Source of the DNA: Bhargavaea ginsengi
GTDB lineage: Bacteria; Bacillota; Bacilli; Bacillales_A; Planococcaceae
Direction of reading: 5' to 3'
DNA: 64,000 bases
NCBI RefSeq assembly: GCF_900109165.1
Contig: NZ_FNZF01000002.1
Coordinates: 558,001-622,000, forward strand
A program made the position numbers and the translations under genes. The notes under the pieces were generated by a model. The model saw only the letters and a list, made by a program, of their open reading frames with translations, ran no database searches and was not told where the DNA came from. Shown one piece after another: positions 55,510-63,991 of the stretch (its first letter is position 1; each line of letters starts with the position of its first letter).

Positions 55510-55612
55510 TCGTGTCGGCCTCCCCTTTTGTCGCTCTTTTTATTGTAGACGAAGGGGACCGGGGTTTCCATAGAAACTCTTTCGGATTCCGAAAAGGCGC
55601 TTGAATGAAAAC

Positions 55613-55642
55613 TTGCTCTATCGCCGCCCCGGTTGTTATACT
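55613..55642 (+). promoter_or_regulatory. Promoter of ytzB
   Basis: TTGCTC (55613-55618), 18-bp spacer, extended -10 TGTTATACT (TATACT at 55637-55642). Confidence 0.65.
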
Positions 55643-55675
55643 TGGTGAAAATGCGGTCTACAGGAGGGAAATGGG

Positions 55676-55990
55676 ATGAACGTTCGTGATTTTGCCATTG
55701 GTGCAGTTGCAGGCGCCGTGGCTGGTGCAGCCGTCGTGGAAGCAGTAAACCGCGCGGACCGCAATGTCTCGCCGGATAAGGTCCTTGAAAATGTAAAGAA
55801 TGCTTTCAAGAAAGAAGGTCCGATTGACGGAGCATGGATTGTCATGAAGACAGAACCTTTCCATCAGCAAGCCGTTGAGCTTGATGTTTACCGCGGTGGC
55901 TTGTCCCGTGAGATTGAAGGTTCCTACGAGCAGTATGAGTTCGCTGCGGACGCCAGGACAGGCACCGTCGTTGAAATCACCAAAATCTAA
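55676..55990 (+). CDS. ytzB: YtzB-like small protein with PepSY-type C-terminus
   Basis: A 104-residue protein. The N-terminus RDFAIGAVAGAVAGAAVVEA is glycine/alanine-rich and may be a membrane segment. The C-terminal half (IVMKTEPFHQQAVELDVYRG through YEFAADARTGTVVEITKI) has the strand pattern of PepSY domains. Function unknown. AGGAGGG is five bases before the ATG. It is monocistronic, divergent from ytoP and convergent with ytnP. Confidence 0.85.
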   Translation: MNVRDFAIGAVAGAVAGAAVVEAVNRADRNVSPDKVLENVKNAFKKEGPIDGAWIVMKTEPFHQQAVELDVYRGGLSREIEGSYEQYEFAADARTGTVVEITKI

Positions 55991-56073
55991 AACAAAAGCG
56001 CAATCGCCCGCAAAGCAACATACAAACCGGAATCCTTCGAATGAGATAAAGGAAACACGGTAAGGAACGAACC

Positions 56074-56141
56074 GATGTTGACTTATCGCAGTGGAGAAGG
56101 GTGAAGTTTGCTAGTTGTTGGGCGCTGAAGCTAGCCGAGGC
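56074..56141. other. Intergenic element, possible dispersed repeat
   Basis: The 190 bp after ytzB (55991-56179) hold no gene. Within it, GCTAG (56110-56114) and CTAGC (56131-56135) bracket TTGTTGGGCGCTGAA, preceded by a purine-rich stretch (GTGGAGAAGGGTGAAG). It does not look like a terminator or promoter and may be a genome repeat; I cannot test copy number here. Confidence 0.3.
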
Positions 56142-56179
56142 TGGTTCCAGAGTATATGCTCTATCATTTCATCAGCTAT

Positions 56180-56219
56180 AAAAAAGCTGCAGACCGGATG
56201 CCGGCCTGCAGCTTTTTTT
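56180..56219. terminator. Bidirectional terminator between ytzB and ytnP
   Basis: AAAAAAGCTGCAG / CTGCAGCTTTTTTT (56180-56192 and 56206-56219) with inner GCCGGC-type pairing. Confidence 0.9.
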
Positions 56220-56222
56220 CCA

Positions 56223-57107
56223 TCATTTCTTCTGCTCGGATGCCGTGCCTACCGGCGCATCGAAAGGAGCCCGCTCAAGGCTGTCCGTGATTTCCTTCCC
56301 GGTTTTGTCCCACTGGATCATCCGGTAAAACGCATCATGATAAAAGATAAAACGGTACCCGTTCTCGAGGGCTTCTTTCATGAGGCGCTCTTTTGAAAAG
56401 ATGGAATCCATCGGATAATCATCAAACGCCATGACCCAAAGGGGGTTCTGGTGTGCATGAGTCGGCATCAGGTCCGCCATATGAATCAGAGTCTCGCCGT
56501 TTTTCGTGATCTTGATGATCGAATGGCCTGCGCTGTGGCCGCCTGTATGGACCATCTCGATCCCCGGCACGACTTCCACCCGGTCCTCAAATGTCTTGAC
56601 CTGCTCCTGTACCGGCTCCCAGTTTTCCCGGAAGTATGTATTCCGCGACCGGATATTCGGTTCGCGCATTTCATCCCACTCGATCTGCGATACATGGATT
56701 TCCGCGTTCGGGAACACGGATGCATACCCGTCCCCATCCCGGCGAGTGAGGCCGGCCGCGTGGTCATTGTGCAGATGCGTCATGAGGATGATGTCGATAT
56801 CGTCAGGCGTCAGGCCCAGTTCACCAAGGCTCTCTTCGATCCTCGATTCTCGGGTCACGCCAAGATTGCGGATCTGTTTTTCAGACAGTTTGCCGGATCC
56901 GAGACCCGCTTCGATCAGAATATTCTTCCCGTGTGTCCTTACGAGGATCGGTTCTGTCGCAAGCGGAATCTTGTTGTCCGCGTCGGTTTCGTATTTTCTC
57001 GACCAGAGCACCTTCGGCACCGGGCCGAACATTGCCCCTCCGTCCAGCCGGTTGAATCCCCCGTCCAGCCAATTCAGTTCAATTCCGTGAAATTCATAGC
57101 GATCCAT
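56223..57107 (-). CDS. ytnP: YtnP-like metallo-beta-lactamase-fold hydrolase (quorum-quenching lactonase type)
   Basis: A 294-residue metallohydrolase. The metal motif HxHxDH is LMTHLHNDHAAGL, followed by His in VHTGGHSAGHSI, Asp in LIHMADLMPTHAH and a final His in FIFYHDAFYRM. It matches B. subtilis YtnP, reported to hydrolyse lactone signals, and to interfere with streptomycin production in Streptomyces co-culture. GGGGGAAT precedes the ATG. It lies 21 bp after trmB on the same strand. Substrate in this organism unknown. Confidence 0.9.
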   Translation of the reverse strand: MDRYEFHGIELNWLDGGFNRLDGGAMFGPVPKVLWSRKYETDADNKIPLATEPILVRTHGKNILIEAGLGSGKLSEKQIRNLGVTRESRIEESLGELGLTPDDIDIILMTHLHNDHAAGLTRRDGDGYASVFPNAEIHVSQIEWDEMREPNIRSRNTYFRENWEPVQEQVKTFEDRVEVVPGIEMVHTGGHSAGHSIIKITKNGETLIHMADLMPTHAHQNPLWVMAFDDYPMDSIFSKERLMKEALENGYRFIFYHDAFYRMIQWDKTGKEITDSLERAPFDAPVGTASEQKK

Positions 57108-57128
57108 GTTAATTCCCCCTTTTCAGTC

Positions 57129-57782
57129 TTACTTCCCTTCGTTCTTGAACGCGGCTTCCAGCCTGTAGATCGGCTGGCCCTTGGAGGAGAACTTCTCCTC
57201 ATACTCCGTCATGATGTTCCACTCCGGCTCGTCTGCATGGAGGTCGAGCGATACGTCCGCAAGTTTCATGCCATAGTCGGTCATGTTCATGAGGGAATAC
57301 TCGAACAGTCCGCGGTTGTCCGTCTTGAAATGTACTTCTCCTTCCGGCGGCAGAATCCTTTCATACCGGACGAGAAAGTTATCGTGGGTCAGCCGGCGCT
57401 TCGCGTGGCGAGCCTTTGGCCATGGATCCGAGAAATTCAAATAGACCCGGCCGACTTCTCCCGGCGCGAAAATCTCTTCCATCCGCTCCGCATTCACATT
57501 CAGCAGGCGGAGGTTGGCAGGCTTGTCCGCTTCGGTCACACGCTGGACCGCCGTGACGATGATGTCCCGGAACATCTCAATACCGATATAGTTGATGTCG
57601 GGGTTCGCCTCTGCCATCCCCGTGATGAAACGGCCCTTCCCGGTGCCAACTTCGATATGGACCGGCCTGTCGTTTCCGAACTCTTCCGCCCATCGGCCTT
57701 TTAGACGCTCGGGCTCCTGGATGACGATATCCGGATTTTCATTAATATACGATTCCGCCCATGGTTTATGGCGTGCTCTCAT
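57129..57782 (-). CDS. trmB: tRNA (guanine-N7)-methyltransferase TrmB
   Basis: A 217-residue SAM-dependent enzyme methylating G46 in the variable loop of tRNA. Motif I is [38 protein letters not shown] is the diagnostic TrmB signature with the catalytic Asp; [20 protein letters not shown] closes the domain. AGGGAT precedes the ATG. It is between ytlR and ytnP, the Bacillus order, and is spaced 25 bp from ytlR. Confidence 0.96.
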   Translation of the reverse strand: MRARHKPWAESYINENPDIVIQEPERLKGRWAEEFGNDRPVHIEVGTGKGRFITGMAEANPDINYIGIEMFRDIIVTAVQRVTEADKPANLRLLNVNAERMEEIFAPGEVGRVYLNFSDPWPKARHAKRRLTHDNFLVRYERILPPEGEVHFKTDNRGLFEYSLMNMTDYGMKLADVSLDLHADEPEWNIMTEYEEKFSSKGQPIYRLEAAFKNEGK

Positions 57783-57807
57783 GTTTGATCCCTAACCTTC
57801 CTGTTCG

Positions 57808-58719
57808 TTATTGTCCCGCAAGCCGCCAGGCACCCGGCAGGACCTTAAACACAACCGGACGTTCCGGGTCTGTGTCTCCGGCATCTTCGCCGTCGGTATG
57901 CAGCGGCACTTTGCGGTCTGCCTTTAGGGAAAATGAACGGCCCTGCAGGCTATCCACTTCCCTGAAGGCGGTATGGGCTCCGAAAAACACACTGCCGAAG
58001 ACAAACAGCAGCTTTACACGTGAAAGACGGCTGACGACCGTCAGTTCAATAAGACCGTCAGACGGTTCGGAAGCCGGAGAGATCTTCATGCCGCCACCGA
58101 AGTACGGCTGGTTGCTGACAGTGGCAAACCAGACATCCTGGTATTGCCGCTGCTCCCCTCCGGCACTCACCTCCAGATTGAATGTACGGAACGTGAAAAG
58201 TGTCCGCACAATATAGATGGCGTAGACCAGTTTCCCCAGTCCGAACCGGTTCAGAATCGGCTTCAGAAACGACCGGCCCGTCGCCTTTGAGATCACCGCA
58301 TCAAACCCGATCCCAGAACTGTTAACGAAAAAATCTCCGTCCGCCGACCCAAGATCAAAAGCCATTGAGTCCTTGGACCCGCCCAAATACCTGCCGATCT
58401 CCGCCGCCGAGGCGAATGAGCGAAAACCGCGGCCAAAGTCATTTCCGGAACCGGCCCCGACCGAACCGACCACAATGTGATCAGCACCGGCTGCGCCTGC
58501 GATGATCTCATGAACGGTGCCGTCTCCTCCAAATGCAATCAGAAGGAACTTTCCTTCCTTCCGCCTTCCGGCAAAACCCCGGGCAATTGCCGTGGCATGC
58601 CCGGGGCTGTCCGTCATGAATTCCTGATATGGAAAAGTTGCCGTCTTTCTGAATGAATTCCAACGTCCGAGTGCTTTTCTGCCCTGTGCCGCGGGATTGA
58701 CGATAAAGACCGCCTCCAT
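57808..58719 (-). CDS. ytlR: YtlR, diacylglycerol-kinase-family lipid kinase
   Basis: A 303-residue member of the DAGK catalytic (DgkB/YegS) family. VFIVNPAAQG starts the nucleotide-binding domain and LLIAFGGDGTVHEIIAG contains the GGDGT active-site motif; VGAGSGNDFGRGF and the beta-sandwich domain follow. The ligand could be diacylglycerol or another lipid; Bacillus DgkB is a different paralogue, so the lipid is not assigned. It begins five bases after the dat stop, and translation is probably coupled. Confidence 0.88.
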   Translation of the reverse strand: MEAVFIVNPAAQGRKALGRWNSFRKTATFPYQEFMTDSPGHATAIARGFAGRRKEGKFLLIAFGGDGTVHEIIAGAAGADHIVVGSVGAGSGNDFGRGFRSFASAAEIGRYLGGSKDSMAFDLGSADGDFFVNSSGIGFDAVISKATGRSFLKPILNRFGLGKLVYAIYIVRTLFTFRTFNLEVSAGGEQRQYQDVWFATVSNQPYFGGGMKISPASEPSDGLIELTVVSRLSRVKLLFVFGSVFFGAHTAFREVDSLQGRSFSLKADRKVPLHTDGEDAGDTDPERPVVFKVLPGAWRLAGQ

Positions 58720-58723
58720 CCGC

Positions 58724-59575
58724 TCAGCGCGTCGGGGCCGGCTCCGGAAGCTTCGCTTCGAATGCAGCCATCAGCCGCTTGGTGACCGGGCCCGGTGTCC
58801 CTTCGCCGACTTTCTGTCCATCGATTTCACTGACCGGCAATATCCCGTTGGTCGTCGAGGACATGAAGAATTCATCCATCGAATACACGTCCTCAAGTGA
58901 CATCGGTTCTTCGGCAACCGGCTGGCCGATTTCTTCGCAGCACTGCATGATCACGCGGCGCGTGATGCCGTTGAGGATGAAGTTGGACACCGGATGGGTA
59001 TAGATGACCCCGTCTTTCACGCCGAACATATTCGATGATGATCCTTCCGTTACAGTTCCGTCACGGTGTAGAAGCGCTTCAAGACAGCCAGCTTCATGGG
59101 CTTCCTGCTTCGCCATGACATTGGCAAGGAGGTTCAGGCTCTTGATATCACAGCGCAGCCAGCGGACATCATCCACGGATTTGAGCTTTGCCGGTTCCGG
59201 CACCACCGGTACTTCCGGATACGATTTTGTGTAGGCCGTGATGACCGGGGTGATATCTTCTCCAGGAAACTGATGAACACGCGGTGCGGAGCCCCGTGTG
59301 GCCTGGACGTAGACGTGACCTTCCCGTATGGCGTTTTCTTCGATCAGGCGGGTCAGTTTCGAAAGCATCTCTTCCGGCCCGTACGGGAGCGTCATCCGGA
59401 TCTTCTCGGCGGACTCGTACATCCTCCCGATATGCTCTTCGGCAGTGAACATGATACCGCCATAGACGCGGATCACCTCATAGACACCGTCACCGAAGTA
59501 ATATCCCCGGTCTTCAATCGAAATCGACACTTCATCGTTTTTCACAAAGCGGTCATTCATCAGATACATGGACAT
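58724..59575 (-). CDS. dat: D-alanine aminotransferase
   Basis: A 283-residue fold type IV PLP aminotransferase making D-glutamate from D-alanine and 2-oxoglutarate, for peptidoglycan. MYLMNDRFVKNDEVSISIED and GYYFGDGVYEVIRVYGG are N-terminal signatures; the PLP lysine is in RCDIKSLNLLANVMAK; EGSSSNMFGVKDGVIYTHP and ILNGITRRVI follow. Size matches Bacillus D-amino-acid transaminase (282). ATG at 59575 follows AAGGAT by seven bases, against a longer frame to 59629 without a site. It lies between pepV and ytlR. Confidence 0.93.
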   Translation of the reverse strand: MSMYLMNDRFVKNDEVSISIEDRGYYFGDGVYEVIRVYGGIMFTAEEHIGRMYESAEKIRMTLPYGPEEMLSKLTRLIEENAIREGHVYVQATRGSAPRVHQFPGEDITPVITAYTKSYPEVPVVPEPAKLKSVDDVRWLRCDIKSLNLLANVMAKQEAHEAGCLEALLHRDGTVTEGSSSNMFGVKDGVIYTHPVSNFILNGITRRVIMQCCEEIGQPVAEEPMSLEDVYSMDEFFMSSTTNGILPVSEIDGQKVGEGTPGPVTKRLMAAFEAKLPEPAPTR

Positions 59576-59600
59576 GTTTTTAATCCTTCTTTCATACGAA

Positions 59601-61007
59601 TTAGTTGTTTTTGTCCGTTGGCTGTTCACCGGCTAGAGACGCAATCGCATCCGCGTAGATCGCGGCTGCCTTCACAAGATCTTCGATATCCACATATTCA
59701 TCAGCCTGATGGGCAACATCCGGCCGGCCCGGGAAAAGCATACCGAACGCGACGCCCTTTTCAAGCGTCCGGGCATAGGTGCCTCCGCCGATTGCAAGCA
59801 GTTCCGCCTTCTCGCCAGTTTGCCGCCCGTATACTTCGCGGAGTGTCCGGATCATCGGATCGCCGGCATCCACATGGTGGGGCGGGGAGTCCGAAGCAAT
59901 ATCCATTGTGAAGCCGGATCCTTCGAGCGCTTCACGGCACGCGGCCAGTTTTTCTTTTTTCGGGTAGGTGACGGAATAGCGCATGCTGGCGGTGACCTCG
60001 CCTCCCTTTGCCCCATTATACGTCAGAATCCCCGGATTGAGTGTGGTCTCTCCGGAAATTTCATCGGAAAAATCCAACCCCAGTGCCTGACCCCTAGAAT
60101 CTTCGCCGAAGGCCTGTGAGACAAAGGAAGCGAAGCGGGCCGATGCCCCGTAGAGATAAGGTTCGAGGAACTCCGCGAGCAGGACACCGGCATTAATTCC
60201 GTCTTCCGGTTCCATAGCATGTGCGGCTTTCCCCCGAATACTGATTGTGCAGGAATGATCGTCGCCGTCCAGATTTCCTGTTGTGCCCCGCCCGTCGAGA
60301 AACACCCGGAAGGCTTCCCCCATTTCCGCTGCGGGAACCGTCAGTTCTGCACGGGCAAGGTCCGGGACCATGTTTGTCCTGTCTCCTGAACTGAAAGAGC
60401 GGAGCGGTCCGGCATCTTCGCCGGGCAATTGGGAAAAGACAAGATCCGCAATCCCTTTTTCGGCATTGATGATCGGGAAGTCCGCATCAGGTGCGAACCC
60501 CATCTCCGGCATTTCTTCCGTTTCGAAATAACGCTTCATGCAGCGGAATCCGCTTTCCTCATCTGTTCCGACAATCAGCCGGACTCTTTTGTTGAGGGGG
60601 ACACCGGCGTCCTTGACCAACTTCATGGCATGGAATGCCGCGATGGTAGGTCCTTTGTCGTCAATGGCCCCTCTGCCATACACTCTCCCGTTCCGTTCAT
60701 GGCCTTCAAAAGGCGGCGTCTGCCAGCCATCACCGGCAGGCACAACATCCACGTGACAAAGGATGCCGAGCAGCCCGTCTCCTTGGCCGATCTCAATGTG
60801 GCCGGCTGCACCCCCTACCTCTTTGACCGCCATGCCCGCTTTTCTGCCCTGCTCCAGCAGCCAGTCCAACGCTTTTTTCGGGCCCGGCCCGAATGGTGCT
60901 TCCAGGGTTGCTGCCGATTCATCAAGCACACTCTCGACTGAGATCAGAGTCTTCAGATCGGAGACCATCTTTTCTTCGGACTGTTCCGCTTTCCTGTTCC
61001 ATTCCAT
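59601..61007 (-). CDS. pepV: Dipeptidase PepV (M20 family)
   Basis: A 468-residue zinc dipeptidase of broad specificity. Metal and catalytic residues: His/Asp in ILCHVDVVPAGDGW, Asp in YGRGAIDDKGPTIAA, the Glu-Glu pair in LIVGTDEESGFRC, Asp in MGFAPDADFP and the last His in VAHQADEYVDIED. The inserted lid domain (about 180-380) distinguishes PepV from ArgE/DapE. GAGGCGGGTG precedes the ATG. In B. subtilis the homologue is YtjP, with dat-like and ytlR genes nearby. Confidence 0.95.
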   Translation of the reverse strand: MEWNRKAEQSEEKMVSDLKTLISVESVLDESAATLEAPFGPGPKKALDWLLEQGRKAGMAVKEVGGAAGHIEIGQGDGLLGILCHVDVVPAGDGWQTPPFEGHERNGRVYGRGAIDDKGPTIAAFHAMKLVKDAGVPLNKRVRLIVGTDEESGFRCMKRYFETEEMPEMGFAPDADFPIINAEKGIADLVFSQLPGEDAGPLRSFSSGDRTNMVPDLARAELTVPAAEMGEAFRVFLDGRGTTGNLDGDDHSCTISIRGKAAHAMEPEDGINAGVLLAEFLEPYLYGASARFASFVSQAFGEDSRGQALGLDFSDEISGETTLNPGILTYNGAKGGEVTASMRYSVTYPKKEKLAACREALEGSGFTMDIASDSPPHHVDAGDPMIRTLREVYGRQTGEKAELLAIGGGTYARTLEKGVAFGMLFPGRPDVAHQADEYVDIEDLVKAAAIYADAIASLAGEQPTDKNN

Positions 61008-61120
61008 GCGGCACCCGCCTCTCGTTTTTATACTGTCATTCTACACAATCAGGGATAAATTGAAAGCACGCGGCCCTTTGTTACAGTGCTGTAAAGAAGA
61101 TGTAAAAAATGTTAGATGCA

Positions 61121-61149
61121 TTGGAATAGTCAAACTATTATTGTATAAT
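61121..61149 (+). promoter_or_regulatory. Promoter of ytzE
   Basis: TTGGAA (61121-61126), 17-bp spacer, TATAAT (61144-61149), leaving a leader of about 125 nt before ytzE. Confidence 0.7.
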
Positions 61150-61181
61150 GATAGCGAGCCCTAGCTCAAAACGACAAAAGG

Positions 61182-61262
61182 ATGTGTACGCCCTCAACCG
61201 AAAAGTATCGAGCAGCGCTCGAAGCTTTAGGTCGTCCGCTGGTCTTGCCATGGAGAATATGA
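61182..61262 (+). CDS. Possible 26-codon leader ORF upstream of ytzE
   Basis: ATG at 61182 opens MCTPSTEKYRAALEALGRPL..., 26 codons, stopping at 61260-61262, 18 bp before the ytzE start. The peptide has protein-like composition with an amphipathic stretch, but AAAAGG directly abuts the ATG, so initiation would be poor. The hairpin CGAGC AGC GCTCG lies inside it. Real small protein, leader peptide or chance cannot be decided here. Confidence 0.2.
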   Translation: MCTPSTEKYRAALEALGRPLVLPWRI

Positions 61263-61280
61263 TGAAGGAGTGGTTGTAAT

Positions 61281-61502
61281 TTGAAACCGACTACCGACCG
61301 GATGCTGATCCGTATTAAGGATGTTTACTTATACATCCGTGATCGCGGCACCGTAACGACCGATGACCTGGTCGACGCATTCGGCATCACTCCGCGCACG
61401 GTGCAACGAGATTTAAGCGTGCTTGCCTTCAATGGCCTGGTAAGCAGTCCAAGCCGGGGCAAATGGACAACGACGAAGAAACGTGTGAAGCTGTCTTCAT
61501 AA
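61281..61502 (+). CDS. ytzE: YtzE, small DeoR-type helix-turn-helix protein
   Basis: A 73-residue protein consisting only of a DeoR-family winged helix: MLIRIKDVYLYIRDRGTVTT, DDLVDAFGITPRTVQRDLSV, LAFNGLVSSPSRGKWTTTKK. It has no sugar-phosphate effector domain, so it must act by another signal or as a constitutive DNA-binding protein. TTG start has AAGGAGTG eight bases upstream. Size and neighbours match B. subtilis YtzE. Targets unknown. Confidence 0.9.
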   Translation: MKPTTDRMLIRIKDVYLYIRDRGTVTTDDLVDAFGITPRTVQRDLSVLAFNGLVSSPSRGKWTTTKKRVKLSS

Positions 61503-61524
61503 GTGTGTACACATACTAAAAAGA

Positions 61525-61560
61525 ACGGTCCCCGAACGAGATTCGGGGCCGTCCTTTTTT
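61525..61560. terminator. Bidirectional terminator between ytzE and rsuA
   Basis: ACGGTCCCCGAA / TTCGGGGCCGT stem (61525-61552) followed by CCTTTTTTG on the plus strand. Confidence 0.85.
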
Positions 61561-61573
61561 GTTTCGTCGTACT

Positions 61574-62284
61574 TCATCTATTTTTCAGTGCTGTCAGTTC
61601 ATCCTCCGACAACTCCCGCCATTCTCCCTTTCCAAGAGCCGGATCAAGTTCAAGCGGTCCCATCGTCAGGCGCTTCAGATAAGTGACTTGCTTGCCCCTC
61701 GATTCGAACATCCGTTTCACCTGGTGATACTTTCCCTCGGTAATGGTGAGTTCGATTTCGGATTCGGGACCGCTCCGCAGGATGCTCAGTTCCGCCGGCT
61801 TGGTCACATAGCCGTCATCCAGCTCGACTCCCTGCCGGAAGGCAGCGCCGTCAGCCTCGGTCACTTCCCCTTCGATCACTGCATAGTACGTCTTTCCGAC
61901 ATGCTTCTTGGGAGACAGCAACTCATGGGACAACTTTCCGTCATTGGTCAGAAGCAGGAGTCCTTCCGTGTCTTTGTCGAGCCTGCCGACCGGGAACGGT
62001 TTGAATCGGCGGTATTCATACGGGAGAAGGTCGACCACCGTCCGATCCCTTGTATCTTCAGTCGCAGAGATCACCCCGGGAGGCTTATGCATCATTACAT
62101 AGATGAATTCCCTGTAATCAACGGGGTCGCCATACACCGTCACTTCCCCGCTGTCCGGGTCGACATGGAGCGCCGGATCCTTAACGGGAACACCATCGAC
62201 GGACACCGCCCCTTGCTTGAGCAGGGCCTTGACGTCCTTTCGCGAACCGAATCCTGAATTTGACAGCAACTTATCGATTCTCAT
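61574..62284 (-). CDS. rsuA: RsuA-family 16S rRNA pseudouridine synthase (YtzG-like)
   Basis: A 236-residue pseudouridine synthase. The N-terminal S4 domain (MRIDKLLSNSGFGSRKDVKA) is followed by the catalytic domain with the nucleophilic aspartate in FPVGRLDKDTEGLLLLTNDG, plus MMHKPPGVISATED and the C-terminal motif ITEGKYHQVKRMFESRGKQV. It probably modifies U516-equivalent of 16S rRNA; RluB/RluF specificity cannot be excluded but the length favours RsuA. GAGGTG precedes the ATG. It starts nine bases after the ytgP stop, in one operon. Confidence 0.92.
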   Translation of the reverse strand: MRIDKLLSNSGFGSRKDVKALLKQGAVSVDGVPVKDPALHVDPDSGEVTVYGDPVDYREFIYVMMHKPPGVISATEDTRDRTVVDLLPYEYRRFKPFPVGRLDKDTEGLLLLTNDGKLSHELLSPKKHVGKTYYAVIEGEVTEADGAAFRQGVELDDGYVTKPAELSILRSGPESEIELTITEGKYHQVKRMFESRGKQVTYLKRLTMGPLELDPALGKGEWRELSEDELTALKNR

Positions 62285-62293
62285 TCCGGCACC

Positions 62294-63904
62294 TCACATT
62301 CCAAACTTTTTGGTGATCCGCTTCAGGCGGTCACCGAACAACTTCTGCGCAAGTCCCGAACGGAAAGCAAGGATTGCATATACCACGGCACCGATCACAG
62401 CTGTGATCAGTGTATAGAGGAATGCATCCCCTTTTCCGTCTGCCGGTCCGAAAAGATAGAGCCCTTTCAGCACTGACCAGGCAGCCAGTCCCATAATGGC
62501 GTTGAACAGGAGAATCAGCATCAGCCTGCGGATGACCATTCGGGACCGGTATCGGAGCGTGTAGATCGCCACGCCGATGTTCAGTGCCACGGCAGCGCCG
62601 TAGCCGATTACCGTGGCGTAGATCGCGCCTTCCGCCTCGAACATGCGAATCAGCGGGATGTTCAGGACGAGCTTCAGGAAAAGCCCGATCATCAGGTTCA
62701 GGATGATCCATTTGTGGCGGTCGATCGACTGGAGAATCGCACCCGACACCGAGTAGAGCGCAAACAGCAGAGACGCCGGCGCGTATGTCCTCAGGATATC
62801 TGCCCCCACGCGGCTTTGCTCGAACAGCAGATGATAAAGCTCGTCAGAAAGAATCATCAGGCCAGTGATCATCGGCAGTGTCAGGAACGCGACAATCTGG
62901 AATACCTGGTCGAGCGATCGGGTCATGCCGAGCCGGTCGCCTTTCGTGTAATAGCCGGTCACAATCGGGATGATCGCCATGGAGAACGCCGTCCCTACCA
63001 TAACCGGAATCATAACGATCTTATGTGTGGAGAAGTTCAGCATCCCGAGCTGCCCGTCGGAAACCGATGCAAGCCCGATTGATTGCATCGCCTGGTTGAA
63101 CGTAAGCATATCCACGAGCTGGAACAGCGGGTTTGCCAGACCGACCAGGACGATCGGGAAGATGTAGACGATCAGTTCACGGTACATATCCTTGAGCCGG
63201 ATGTCCGCATTACCGGTGCTTTCCGCAAGCAGATTGTCCATCTGCGGCTTTTCCCGCCTCCAGTAGAAATAAAGCACGGCAAGGCCGGCGACAGCCCCGA
63301 CAAACGCTGCAAATACCGCATATGATATCGCGGTCTTCTCAGAGCCTTCCGTGAAATTGAGGACAATATACACGCCGGCAAGGACAAATAGGATCCTCAC
63401 AATCTGTTCGATCAGCTGGGAGACCGCAGTAGGGGTGAATTGCTGGTACCCCTGGAAGAAACCGCGCGTCAGGCTCATGAACGGCACGATAATCAGCGCA
63501 AAGCTCACAAGGCGGATGACTCCCGCGATTTCATCGACTGTGAATACCTGCTCATCACTGGCACGGACAATCTGAGCGATGGGCTCTGCCAGGAAGAACA
63601 GCAGTAGGAACGAGACGATCCCGGAACCAATCATGATTCGGCGACTGGATTTGAGCAGTTTCCTGCCCGCCTGATAATCGCCGAGCGCATTGTATTTCGA
63701 TACATATCTTGAAACGGCGATCGGCATGCCCGAAATCGCAAATGAAAGCATGATGTTATAGGGTATGTAGGCATACTGGTAGAGGCCAAGGTTCTCCTCT
63801 CCGACCATTGCATAGAGCGGAATGACATACAAAAGACCGAGCGCCTTGGACAGGAACAGGCCGATCGACAAAATCGCCGTTCCTTTGACTAGATTCGATG
63901 ACAT
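62294..63904 (-). CDS. murJ: YtgP, MurJ-type lipid II flippase (MOP superfamily)
   Basis: A 536-residue polytopic membrane protein of about 14 hydrophobic segments. LVKGTAILSIGLFLSKALGL, GMPIAVSRYVSKYNALGDYQ and the conserved MSLTRGFFQGYQQFTPTAVS loop match the MVF/SpoVB-like branch that includes B. subtilis YtgP, shown to act as a lipid II flippase (MurJ) alongside Amj. YtgP is the housekeeping paralogue of SpoVB; spoVB-type proteins are the alternative assignment. GGAAGGG precedes the ATG. It is upstream of rsuA in the same operon. Confidence 0.93.
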   Translation of the reverse strand: MSSNLVKGTAILSIGLFLSKALGLLYVIPLYAMVGEENLGLYQYAYIPYNIMLSFAISGMPIAVSRYVSKYNALGDYQAGRKLLKSSRRIMIGSGIVSFLLLFFLAEPIAQIVRASDEQVFTVDEIAGVIRLVSFALIIVPFMSLTRGFFQGYQQFTPTAVSQLIEQIVRILFVLAGVYIVLNFTEGSEKTAISYAVFAAFVGAVAGLAVLYFYWRREKPQMDNLLAESTGNADIRLKDMYRELIVYIFPIVLVGLANPLFQLVDMLTFNQAMQSIGLASVSDGQLGMLNFSTHKIVMIPVMVGTAFSMAIIPIVTGYYTKGDRLGMTRSLDQVFQIVAFLTLPMITGLMILSDELYHLLFEQSRVGADILRTYAPASLLFALYSVSGAILQSIDRHKWIILNLMIGLFLKLVLNIPLIRMFEAEGAIYATVIGYGAAVALNIGVAIYTLRYRSRMVIRRLMLILLFNAIMGLAAWSVLKGLYLFGPADGKGDAFLYTLITAVIGAVVYAILAFRSGLAQKLFGDRLKRITKKFGM

Positions 63905-63985
63905 GTGACCCTTCCATTCTTATAAGCTAAAGACCAGTTTACTCCGCTGTGGCCAATATCTCAAATTCTTTTGAAGAAAACGGTG

Positions 63986-63991
63986 TATAAT
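63986..63991 (+). promoter_or_regulatory. Possible -10 element for a gene beyond the window
   Basis: TATAAT lies 9 bp before the right edge, divergent from ytgP, with no clear -35. Listed only as a hint of a plus-strand gene starting outside the window. Confidence 0.25.
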
